Shown: positions 1-5,631, counted from the first letter of the stretch. The stretch is 6,317 bases of DNA from Hydrogenovibrio sp. UBA650 (GCA_002299245.1 DBOI01000106.1:1-6317), one strand, 5' to 3'. Notes: generated from the sequence alone by a model not told the origin. Numbers and translations are program-made.

Positions 1-23
1 ATGACGATGATGTTCCGTTTTAA
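1..23 (+). CDS. ssb: 3' end of single-stranded DNA-binding protein (partial)
   Basis: Only the last codons are present. Reading from base 3, the frame gives D-D-D-V-P-F followed by TAA at 21-23. The acidic DDD(I/V)PF tip is the hallmark C-terminus of bacterial SSB, which coats single-stranded DNA and uses this tail to recruit replication and repair proteins. The partial codon before it (xAT) is compatible with another Asp. The strong terminator 38 nt downstream, on the same strand, fits the end of a transcription unit. The call rests on six residues plus context, but that motif at a protein C-terminus is very specific. The OB fold lies outside the window. Confidence 0.72.
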
Positions 24-60
24 CGTACAACAAATGTAGTTTTGTTGAATTGTTTAAATT

Positions 61-84
61 AAGCCCGCGAAAGCGGGCTTTTTT
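61..84 (+). terminator. Rho-independent terminator after ssb
   Basis: A perfect 8-bp GC-rich stem, AAGCCCGC (61-68) and GCGGGCTT (73-80), is closed by a GAAA tetraloop and runs into six T residues (79-84). It ends the ssb transcript. On the opposite strand the stem is followed only by an interrupted T-run (TTAATTT), so it could weakly terminate the cyclase operon too, whose stop codon lies 17 nt away. A second, AT-rich 7-bp hairpin (CAACAAA 28-34 with TTTGTTG 41-47) lies just upstream, within the 3' untranslated part. Confidence 0.9.
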
Positions 85-100
85 ATTCACAAATAGAAGT

Positions 101-1030
101 TTAGAAGATTGTAGTCTGATTCTTGCCGCTGGTCTTTGATTGATACATAGCTTTGTCCACTCTATGGATAAATCCCGGCAGAGTATCATCCTCTAAAAAT
201 TCGGAACAGCCTATACTGATTGTAATATCGAACACTTTGGCGATATTGTTTTCTTTAATACTGTTGTGGAGACGAGTAGCTAATTCTCTGGCTTGTTCTC
301 GATTGGTTTCTTCACAAATTACCATAAACTCTTCGCCACCCCAGCGTCCAGCAATGTCAACTTCACGTATGGTCGATAAAATAACCTTGGCACTATCTTG
401 TAAAACCTGATCGCCAACCTGGTGGCCAAATGTATCGTTTATCTCTTTAAAGTCATCAATATCGATAAATAGAACAGAGAAGGGGGGTTGTTGGCGTTTG
501 AAACGCTGTACATTGTGATAGAGAAACTTGTCCAGACTCAAGCGGTTGTATAATTCAGTCAACGGATCTCTTTCAGATAGTTTTTCTAGCAGCTTGGTTT
601 TTTCCATTTCTGCCGAAATATCTTCAATAATGCCGTAGATAATCTCCGGTTTACCGTTTTTGTCTTTCTCAAGGACTTTCGCTCTACTGCTGAAGTAATG
701 AGTTTTTTGAGTTTTGATACAGAAAAAAGGAAAACGGTTGTTATAGGCATCGGCTTTGCCATCCAGCATTTGCGTGTATTCGCTTATGATTTGGTTGGCG
801 ATTAACTCATCAGCCTCTTGAACTTGTTTGTTATAGTCGCCGGCAATTGGACAGGTTTCAGAAATGCTATGTTTTTCCAGGTCGCTATCGAGATAGAAAA
901 AATCACACATGTTTTGATTACAATAGAAGCAGGAGTCGTCTTCTCGATAATCGATAAGCCACCATGCAATACCTGGTAAATTAAGTGTTTTTTCAAAAAA
1001 ATTTAAGTATTCTAGGGTTTTAGATCTCAT
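101..1030 (-). CDS. PAS-GGDEF diguanylate cyclase
   Basis: Predicted to condense two GTP into cyclic di-GMP in the cytoplasm. The 309-aa protein has an N-terminal PAS-like sensory region (about 15-145, ending in the PAC-like YGIIEDIS at 132-139). A helical linker (about 140-153) leads to a complete GGDEF domain (about 154-309). Visible motifs are DPLT (155-158), the metal/GTP-binding segment FIDIDDFKEIND (188-199), the active-site GGEEF (231-235), ISIG (271-274) and a C-terminal DKAMYQSK (292-299). An inhibitory I-site RxxD (REVD, 222-225) lies exactly five residues before GGEEF, so product feedback inhibition is likely. There is no signal peptide or membrane segment. Cysteines cluster in the PAS region (C34, C37, C42, C60, C104). 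The ATG overlaps the stop of the HD-GYP gene by 11 nt (ATGAGATCTAA), which implies translational coupling; AGGGA lies 11 nt upstream. The sensed signal is unknown. Confidence 0.93.
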   Translation of the reverse strand: MRSKTLEYLNFFEKTLNLPGIAWWLIDYREDDSCFYCNQNMCDFFYLDSDLEKHSISETCPIAGDYNKQVQEADELIANQIISEYTQMLDGKADAYNNRFPFFCIKTQKTHYFSSRAKVLEKDKNGKPEIIYGIIEDISAEMEKTKLLEKLSERDPLTELYNRLSLDKFLYHNVQRFKRQQPPFSVLFIDIDDFKEINDTFGHQVGDQVLQDSAKVILSTIREVDIAGRWGGEEFMVICEETNREQARELATRLHNSIKENNIAKVFDITISIGCSEFLEDDTLPGFIHRVDKAMYQSKTSGKNQTTIF

Positions 1031-2138
1031 CTGTGTATCTGTCCCTGATGCCTATAAAGTCATCTAAATTATTCAGCAAAATATCGGTTAATTGAGGATC
1101 AAAATGTTTGCCACGCTGCTCTTCAAACAAGGCAATAATTTTATCCATTGCCCAAGCCTTCTTGTAAACACGGTCACTACCGAGAGCATCAAAAACATCT
1201 GCTACCGCAGTTATGCGCGCGTAGATATGAATATTCTCACCCGCCACGCCATTCGGGTATCCACTGCCATCAAATTTTTCGTGGTGGTCTCTGGCAATAA
1301 TTGCAGAAGTTTTTAGAATTGGACGTTCAGAGTGTTTTAGTAAATTGTAGCCAATTGTGGTGTGAGCCTGCATGGTTTTCCACTCTTCAGGATCGAGTTT
1401 ATCCGGTTTGTTCAAAATGGTATCCGGAATCCCCACTTTGCCTATATCGTGCATTGGAGAGGCCATTTTTATAAGATTTACTTCATCATCAGGCAAGCCG
1501 AGTTTATGCGCAATCAAGCCTGAGTACTCTGCGACTCTTTTGACGTGTTGGCCAGTTTCTTTGGAGCGCGTTTCGGCAATTTCTCCCATTCTGTAGACAA
1601 TTTCTTTTTGTGTGTGAATAATTTCTTCACTGGTTTTTACGGCTTCTGAAACGTCCTTTGAGTAGGCCATTAACAGGTTTTCAGAGGCAACGCCAACCAA
1701 TGTGATTAAGTAAGTAGCATGGTCGGTTTTGAATATTAGTGTCCGCTGGCCGTCAGTCGCGATAATCTGCTTTATGTTTTTAGGTATTTCATCGTCAATT
1801 TCATCAATCGACTCTATATCTTTGAGTTCCTTTTGAGCCGGCTGATTAGCAAAGACTCTTTGACCCTGGTCATCAAAAATAATGACTGGAGAAGGGTTGT
1901 ACCTAGGCAGAAGTGAGAGCATTTCATTGTGCTTTACCAGGTGCGGGTTTATGCCGAGTAGATCGTAAACATAGCGGTGCCCTGTAAATGCGGTTAATTG
2001 CAAAAGAAATACAGGAATTAACAGCCAGTAAGATCCAGTATATACCGCTGCAACAGTAAATATCACAGCTAAAATAATACGGATTCGAGAATCCGTATCT
2101 GACATGTTTATGATCTTTTGCTCAAATAGTTTTGACAT
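1020..2138 (-). CDS. Membrane-anchored PAS/HD-GYP protein, predicted c-di-GMP phosphodiesterase
   Basis: HD-GYP enzymes hydrolyse c-di-GMP. Numbered from the ATG at 2138 (372 aa), two hydrophobic segments (about 20-33 and 37-50) are followed by TGHRYVYDLLGI (52-63). This resembles the end of the YgaP-like DUF2892 membrane hairpin (TG-x4-Y-x-LLGI). A PAS-like region (about 80-162) and a helical linker (about 163-192) lead to the HD-GYP domain (about 193-372). Candidate metal ligands are all present: E194, H198, H230-D231, H259, H285-H286 and D314. DIGKVGIP (231-238) and the DGSGYP signature (290-295) are intact. The frame is open upstream to a GTG at 2252 (410 aa), but that start has no Shine-Dalgarno and its extra 38 residues match no domain. 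The ATG at 2138 has GGAT 8 nt upstream and is preferred; an ATG at 2105 is also possible. The 3' end overlaps the cyclase gene by 11 nt, so the two are surely co-expressed. Confidence 0.9.
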   Translation of the reverse strand: MSKLFEQKIINMSDTDSRIRIILAVIFTVAAVYTGSYWLLIPVFLLQLTAFTGHRYVYDLLGINPHLVKHNEMLSLLPRYNPSPVIIFDDQGQRVFANQPAQKELKDIESIDEIDDEIPKNIKQIIATDGQRTLIFKTDHATYLITLVGVASENLLMAYSKDVSEAVKTSEEIIHTQKEIVYRMGEIAETRSKETGQHVKRVAEYSGLIAHKLGLPDDEVNLIKMASPMHDIGKVGIPDTILNKPDKLDPEEWKTMQAHTTIGYNLLKHSERPILKTSAIIARDHHEKFDGSGYPNGVAGENIHIYARITAVADVFDALGSDRVYKKAWAMDKIIALFEEQRGKHFDPQLTDILLNNLDDFIGIRDRYTDEI

Positions 2139-2197
2139 TAAGTCTGATCCAAAATCCGCTAAAAATGAACCACTGTTAGCTGCTCTAACAAAATGAA

Positions 2198-2226
2198 ACT
2201 TTAGGTATCTAGCTAGCATCTCACAA
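2198..2226 (-). promoter_or_regulatory. Candidate sigma-70 promoter for the HD-GYP/cyclase pair
   Basis: On the minus strand, TTGTGA (2226-2221, 4/6 to consensus) is separated by 17 nt from TAAAGT (2203-2198, 4/6). The predicted start near 2191 would leave a leader of about 53 nt before the preferred ATG at 2138. It lies inside the longer GTG-initiated reading, so it supports the shorter protein only if real. No terminator is visible after the phospholipase stop at 2270, so readthrough from that gene is equally possible. This is a weak match. Confidence 0.3.
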
Positions 2227-2269
2227 GGGCTTGCTTGATGCAATAGCTGCACTTTGGAGAGAAAAACTT

Positions 2270-3607
2270 TCAGTTAGCTCGAAGTTTTTGCATAAGGTTT
2301 TGAAAATTAGGGTTCTCTCTAAGAAGGCGCTGGCCTGCTGAAATTAGTAGGTCAATTTGATCTTCAGTTAATTCCAGGCTGGTCGGAATTTGATTAAAAG
2401 TCTGGCGATGATGATCTGATTCTAGTTGAGTGAAGTTAAGTTGTATAAAATGTGGTTTGACCTGGTTGTTTTCTGTTGATAGTTGTTCACTCCATTTGCG
2501 CATGCTGTCTTTAAAGAGTTCATTTGTGGCCCTGTTATAGCGATGAATCTGGATGTCGGTAATAGCATTAACTGTTTGCAGCGTTGTTGGGACTTTATTT
2601 GATAAGTTGATCCCACTTCCTCCTGACTTGGTTGATGCATCTACTGAGATTGTAACAATGTGTTCGGTTTGGTTTTTGTTTACTGCTTTTAAAAAGGCCT
2701 TGGGGCCGCCTGCAAGTTCAATAGCTTCATAGACTGCTCTGAGTCCAAGGTTATCAGTGATACCACCATCAACAAGGTGTAGGTAAGGGTAGTCACCGCC
2801 ATATTGTTCGAGACCAGCTAAAACCTGAGTAAGTTCTTCATTACCAATCGCAAAGTTTTTGGCTGCTTGGAGCTGAGTTTTAATGTGGTTATTGCAGGGT
2901 TGGTGGTTTTTCAGGATTACGGGATTGAAGAGCACTGGTACCGCCGTAGAAGCTGCAACAGCCTTGCCTATCGGCATTTTATTGATGTCAGAGCAGATAA
3001 AATCAAAATACTCTTGTACAAAAGAAAAACGTACTCCGTTAGAGAGATCAGAGGCATTTATTAAAATTAAAGGACTACCGGGTTTATTGAGATCTGCAAA
3101 TCGCTTGTCGGCAAACAAATGTTTGCTGTAGTAGTCTATTGCCAACTGTGTTCTACCTGTTTCAGAAAACCAGCGAAGTGGGTTGATAACGGCGCTGATA
3201 AGCTCTGATTCAATGTCTTGCAACAGGATTTTATCCCTAAAATTTTTAAAGGTTTTTTTACCATTTAAACCATAATAGGCAGCAGTAAAAGCGCCACCAG
3301 AGACGGCACTGATAATGTCGACCTCATTTAGCAAGGGCTGGCCATCATCCAAGCGAGTTTCTTCAAGTTCCTTAAGCACTCCGTAAGCTAAGGCTGCCGC
3401 ACGAGTTCCGCCACCTGAGAAGGCCAGAACAAATGCAATCTTGCCCTGTGGTTTGTTCTGAATTACGGATTTAATAGCGTAATTATCATTTACCGGTTTT
3501 GCTTTGGAGTTCTGTTTCGCATTAGTAATGACTCCGTAAGAAGTGCATCCGGAAACCAGCATAAAAAGCAGCGAAAGAGTGATCGATTTGATAACCGTTG
3601 AAATCAT
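2270..3607 (-). CDS. Patatin-like phospholipase lipoprotein
   Basis: A serine lipid acyl hydrolase of the patatin family with a Ser-Asp dyad; the lipid substrate is not known. The 445-aa protein starts with a lipoprotein signal (K7, hydrophobic 9-18) ending in the lipobox V-S-G-C, with the lipidated cysteine at C21. Residue +2 is Thr, not Asp, so outer-membrane sorting by Lol is expected. The patatin domain spans about 57-360. The oxyanion-hole loop is SGGGTRA (64-70), the nucleophile is S103 in ISAVSGGAF, AASTAVP lies at 218-224, and the catalytic Asp is D280 in the DGG motif (280-282). All key residues are present, so activity is expected. The C-terminal 85 residues are hydrophilic and helical-looking, with no recognised domain. 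The ATG is set by the signal peptide; the Shine-Dalgarno is poor (AGG 11 nt upstream). It is the first gene of a minus-strand run leading into the c-di-GMP pair. Confidence 0.92.
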   Translation of the reverse strand: MISTVIKSITLSLLFMLVSGCTSYGVITNAKQNSKAKPVNDNYAIKSVIQNKPQGKIAFVLAFSGGGTRAAALAYGVLKELEETRLDDGQPLLNEVDIISAVSGGAFTAAYYGLNGKKTFKNFRDKILLQDIESELISAVINPLRWFSETGRTQLAIDYYSKHLFADKRFADLNKPGSPLILINASDLSNGVRFSFVQEYFDFICSDINKMPIGKAVAASTAVPVLFNPVILKNHQPCNNHIKTQLQAAKNFAIGNEELTQVLAGLEQYGGDYPYLHLVDGGITDNLGLRAVYEAIELAGGPKAFLKAVNKNQTEHIVTISVDASTKSGGSGINLSNKVPTTLQTVNAITDIQIHRYNRATNELFKDSMRKWSEQLSTENNQVKPHFIQLNFTQLESDHHRQTFNQIPTSLELTEDQIDLLISAGQRLLRENPNFQNLMQKLRAN

Positions 3608-3643
3608 GATCTGTTTTGCCTAAGAGAAATTTCGTATTGGAGT

Positions 3644-3671
3644 ATTATGATGTTTTTTTTGATTTACGCAA
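3644..3671 (-). promoter_or_regulatory. Candidate promoter of the phospholipase gene
   Basis: On the minus strand, TTGCGT (3671-3666, 3/6) and CATAAT (3649-3644, 5/6 to TATAAT) are separated by 16 nt, much of it an A-tract. The predicted start near 3637 gives a leader of about 30 nt. The 8-bp palindrome GAAATTTC (3626-3633) lies just downstream of the start point and could be a regulator site or chance. Confidence 0.4.
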
Positions 3672-3728
3672 ACTTGGATGTTGTTGAATTTTTCCTCAAT
3701 TATCTGCAGGCTGGTCGTTAACCTGTCT

Positions 3729-3734
3729 AGAGGT
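3729..3734 (+). promoter_or_regulatory. Shine-Dalgarno that decides the start of the unrecognised gene
   Basis: AGAGGT (3729-3734) lies 9 nt before the ATG at 3744. The earlier in-frame ATG at 3678 has no comparable purine run. Using it would also push the coding region to within a few bases of the -35 candidate of the divergent phospholipase. The site therefore favours a 209-aa product over a 231-aa one. Confidence 0.6.
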
Positions 3735-3743
3735 AAAGAATTG

Positions 3744-4373
3744 ATGAGAAACAATAAGCCTATTACACCCGCAGTAAAATATTTCTTTAAGGTCCTAGAG
3801 AAGCGCTCAGCCATAATTCAGCAAACTATTGATTATGAAGCTAGTCTAAAAGAAGAGCTCGCTTTTGAGCAGGTGGAGTCCTTTTTCAGACAGTTAATGA
3901 CACAGAATATTTTTATTCATACGGTTGGTATGAATGGCAAGCACGAATCAACTATTCTTGCCAAAGCAGTATATAGTATGAACAAAGTCGTTAGAGTCTA
4001 TTACAGCACCAGTTTTGATGAGTACCAAACAGGCTTTCTTCGTATTAGACCGGATACAAAACTGCGAACAATTGTTATTGAACGAATGCATGGTTATCGA
4101 CCAAAAGCTGAGTTAATTTACACCAGTGCGGATGAATGCCATGTGGTTCGATTTATGGTTCGCTGGTTGATGCGACGAATCGACTGGGAAAAAACCAAAT
4201 TGGCAAATCTGGATCTTTACAAGCGTTTTCAACTCGAGCGTCAAGAGGAAATTGAAGAGCAGATTAAAATTGCAGCCGCGCAGAAGGAAGAAGAAGAGCT
4301 ACAAAAAGCTCTAGAAAAACACTCGCAAAAAGGCTTTAAAGATCGTCGTAAGCCCAGATTAAAACAAGCTTGA
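3744..4373 (+). CDS. Unrecognised soluble charged protein with C-terminal coiled coil
   Basis: I do not recognise this family. Starting at 3744 the protein has 209 residues, with no signal peptide or membrane segment, so it is presumably cytoplasmic. Residues 10-55 look helical. The region 57-135 alternates short hydrophobic strands and turns (IFIHTVG, VVRVYYSTS, RTIVIERM, AELIYTS), suggesting a small alpha/beta fold. Residues 133-147 form a basic amphipathic helix (VVRFMVRWLMRRIDW). Residues 162-193 are rich in Glu, Lys and Gln and fit a coiled coil, and 196-209 form a basic tail (KGFKDRRKPRLKQA). The composition would suit nucleic-acid or protein binding, but this is inference. The frame is long, has a good ribosome site, converges on ispB with 18 nt between stops, and shares a short intergenic region with the divergent phospholipase. 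An in-frame ATG at 3678 would add 22 residues. No functional motif or catalytic signature was seen. Confidence 0.8.
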   Translation: MRNNKPITPAVKYFFKVLEKRSAIIQQTIDYEASLKEELAFEQVESFFRQLMTQNIFIHTVGMNGKHESTILAKAVYSMNKVVRVYYSTSFDEYQTGFLRIRPDTKLRTIVIERMHGYRPKAELIYTSADECHVVRFMVRWLMRRIDWEKTKLANLDLYKRFQLERQEEIEEQIKIAAAQKEEEELQKALEKHSQKGFKDRRKPRLKQA

Positions 4374-4393
4374 AGCTAACAAGAGTTAGTTTT
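4373..4393 (+). terminator. Weak hairpin terminator candidate between convergent genes
   Basis: CTAAC (4376-4380) pairs with GTTAG (4385-4389) around an AAGA loop. The pairing can extend through one G-U pair (4375/4390) and two A-T pairs. Four T residues follow the core stem (4390-4393). It abuts the stop codon of the plus-strand gene and overlaps the ispB stop on the other strand. On the minus strand no T-run follows, so it would act only on the plus-strand gene. Low GC makes it weak. Confidence 0.35.
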
Positions 4394-5357
4394 AGTGGGA
4401 GCGGTTTACTGCAAGATCTGCTAAGGCAAGTAAGGCGGTTTTAAGTTCTGAATTTTCAAAGTTGCTTAGCGAATCTTTGGCCAAGTTTGCCTCTGCTTGA
4501 GCAGCCTTTTTGGTGTATTCAATCGCACCGCTGTTTTGGATAATTTTTGTCACTTCATTTAGAAGCTTAATGCCATCAGTTTCAATGGCTTGACGGATCA
4601 CTTGTTTCTCATCTTCACTGCCATTTTGTAATACGTAAATCAGGGGAAGTGTTGGCTTGCCTTCTGCGAGGTCGTCGCCAATATTTTTTCCTAACTCTTC
4701 TTCATTTGCTGTATAGTCAAGCGCATCATCAATTAGCTGGAACGCCGCGCCTAAATGTTTGCCGTAGGCGGTGAATGATTCTTCAAGTTCTGGTTTCTGT
4801 GCCAGAATCGGCCCCATACGGGTAGCTGCTTCAAATAGCTTAGCGGTTTTGCGGTGAATAACTTCTAGATAGCGATCTTCGGTAGTATTTGCATCGTGAC
4901 AGTTTAGCAGTTGCAGGACTTCACCTTCGGCAATCACATTGGTAGCTTCAGACATAACCTGCATTATTTTCATCATGCCAGGTTCAACCATCATTTCAAA
5001 AGAGCGCGAATACAGAAAGTCTCCTACCAGAACACTGGCGGCATTGCCCCAAACTTCATTAGCGGTTTTATTGCCGCGGCGAGTGTCAGATTCGTCTACA
5101 ACATCATCGTGAAGCAGAGTAGATGTGTGAATGAACTCAATCACCGCTGCCATGGTGTGGTGATCGGTACCTTTGTATCCACAGGCACGTGAGCAGAGTA
5201 GAACCAGGAGGGGGCGTAGACGTTTACCGCCACTATTAATAATGTAGTGTCCTATCTGGTTAATTAGCACAACATCAGAAGACAGCCTTTCTAGAATAAG
5301 CCGATCTACCGCCTCTATGTCATCTTTTATTAGTGCTGTAATCTCAGATAAAGTCAT
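4392..5357 (-). CDS. ispB: Octaprenyl diphosphate synthase
   Basis: A trans-type prenyltransferase that extends farnesyl diphosphate with isopentenyl diphosphate to make the long side chain of ubiquinone (and menaquinone where present); cytosolic. The 321-aa protein matches E. coli IspB in length and motif order: GGKRLRP (43-49), first Asp-rich motif DDVVD (84-88) followed by TRRG, AEGEVLQL (143-150), KTAKLFEA (170-177), and second Asp-rich motif DDALD (210-214) followed by GKNIGDDLAEGKPTLP (223-238). Small or polar residues just before the first motif (S79, T80) rather than aromatic ones fit a long-chain product; exact chain length (C40 or near) is inferred. The ATG at 5357 gives the family's usual N-terminus, although no clear Shine-Dalgarno is seen. 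It is divergent from rplU-rpmA, the standard gammaproteobacterial arrangement. Confidence 0.95.
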   Translation of the reverse strand: MTLSEITALIKDDIEAVDRLILERLSSDVVLINQIGHYIINSGGKRLRPLLVLLCSRACGYKGTDHHTMAAVIEFIHTSTLLHDDVVDESDTRRGNKTANEVWGNAASVLVGDFLYSRSFEMMVEPGMMKIMQVMSEATNVIAEGEVLQLLNCHDANTTEDRYLEVIHRKTAKLFEAATRMGPILAQKPELEESFTAYGKHLGAAFQLIDDALDYTANEEELGKNIGDDLAEGKPTLPLIYVLQNGSEDEKQVIRQAIETDGIKLLNEVTKIIQNSGAIEYTKKAAQAEANLAKDSLSNFENSELKTALLALADLAVNRSH

Positions 5358-5366
5358 AATATTAAT

Positions 5367-5400
5367 GGCTTTGTAAACTGCCTTCCTTGACCATAAAGCC
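5367..5400 (-). promoter_or_regulatory. Hairpin in the ispB leader
   Basis: In the ispB transcript, GGCTTT (5400-5395) can pair with AAAGCC (5372-5367), a perfect 6-bp stem enclosing 22 nt, ending 9 nt before the ATG. The loop contains the purine run AAGGAAGG, the only Shine-Dalgarno-like sequence in the leader, but it is too far from the ATG unless the hairpin brings it closer. A third copy of the hexamer lies at 5452-5457, upstream of the predicted promoter. Function is not established. Confidence 0.3.
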
Positions 5401-5410
5401 GGGTATTTTA

Positions 5411-5429
5411 GTATGAAAGGTAATCATAC
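5411..5429. repeat. Inverted repeat over the ispB -10 and start point
   Basis: GTATGA (5411-5416) and TCATAC (5424-5429) form a perfect 6-bp dyad with a 7-bp spacer. It covers the predicted -10 hexamer (5423-5428) and start point (about 5416) of ispB, the position expected for a repressor operator. No regulator can be named from the sequence, and part of the symmetry is dictated by the -10 sequence itself. Confidence 0.35.
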
Positions 5430-5450
5430 GCTAGTACCAGCTTATGTTGA
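5423..5450 (-). promoter_or_regulatory. Candidate ispB promoter
   Basis: On the minus strand, TCAACA (5450-5445, 4/6 to TTGACA) is separated by 16 nt from TATGAT (5428-5423, 5/6 to TATAAT). The start near 5416 gives a leader of about 59 nt. It is the best sigma-70 match I found in the region upstream of ispB, but only moderate. Confidence 0.4.
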
Positions 5451-5511
5451 CGGCTTTTTTCCAAACCAACAACAATAATTCCTGTTTTCTTTTCAAATAC
5501 TTAAGGACGTC

Positions 5512-5523
5512 AAAAATATTTTT
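5512..5523 (+). promoter_or_regulatory. AT-rich UP-element-like tract upstream of the rplU promoter
   Basis: AAAAATATTTTT is a perfect 12-bp A/T palindrome lying about 55-66 bp before the predicted rplU start. Such A- and T-tracts bind the C-terminal domains of the RNA polymerase alpha subunits and strengthen ribosomal-protein promoters. The position is slightly distal for a classic UP element. Confidence 0.35.
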
Positions 5524-5542
5524 ACAGGCTTACTGATTAATT

Positions 5543-5571
5543 TTGACCTTGCCTGAAAAAGTCTATATAAT
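5543..5571 (+). promoter_or_regulatory. Strong sigma-70 promoter of rplU-rpmA
   Basis: TTGACC (5543-5548, 5/6) and TATAAT (5566-5571, 6/6) are separated by the optimal 17 nt. The start is predicted near 5578, giving a leader of about 54 nt. The leader opens with a small hairpin (CGCT 5581-5584 with AGCG 5589-5592), which could stabilise the 5' end. The near-consensus strength fits a highly expressed ribosomal-protein operon. Confidence 0.85.
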
Positions 5572-5618
5572 TCCGTCTCTCGCTAAAAAGCGGCTTATTA
5601 AAAAGAAATTAGATATCC

Positions 5619-5623
5619 GGGAG
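5619..5623 (+). promoter_or_regulatory. rplU Shine-Dalgarno, presented in a hairpin loop
   Basis: GGGAG lies 8 nt before the rplU ATG. The flanking TAGATA (5610-5615) and TATCTA (5627-5632) are perfectly complementary and would place it in an 11-nt loop, with the A of the ATG as the last paired base. The stem is AU-rich and weak, so the ribosome site should stay accessible. The ribosome site is clear; the hairpin may be chance. Confidence 0.7.
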
Positions 5624-5631
5624 AATTATCT

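Noticed and set aside
1..39. ATG-initiated 12-codon frame at the window start
   Set aside because: It is too short, and the overlapping frame that ends in DDDVPF explains the sequence as the ssb 3' end.
1092..1596. Two plus-strand frames of 74 codons opposite the HD-GYP gene
   Set aside because: Both are antisense to the catalytic HD-GYP region and lack ribosome sites or domains.
2253..2275. Possible terminator after the phospholipase stop (T-run on the minus strand)
   Set aside because: The minus strand has a TTTTT run just after the stop, but no GC-rich hairpin precedes it.
3620..3814. Minus-strand 64-codon frame with a short hydrophobic stretch, ending 12 nt before the phospholipase start
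   Set aside because: It has no ribosome site, overlaps the well-supported plus-strand gene and contains the predicted phospholipase promoter. It is best read as chance antisense coding.
4911..5192. Plus-strand 93-codon frame inside ispB
   Set aside because: It lies wholly opposite conserved IspB motifs and shows no recognisable domain; it is a shadow frame.
5395..5460. Terminator-like outer repeat AAAGCCG...CGGCTTTTTT on the plus strand
   Set aside because: The loop is about 49 nt and no plus-strand gene ends upstream (ispB reads away), so an intrinsic terminator is unlikely. The repeat is reported only as a possible regulatory structure.
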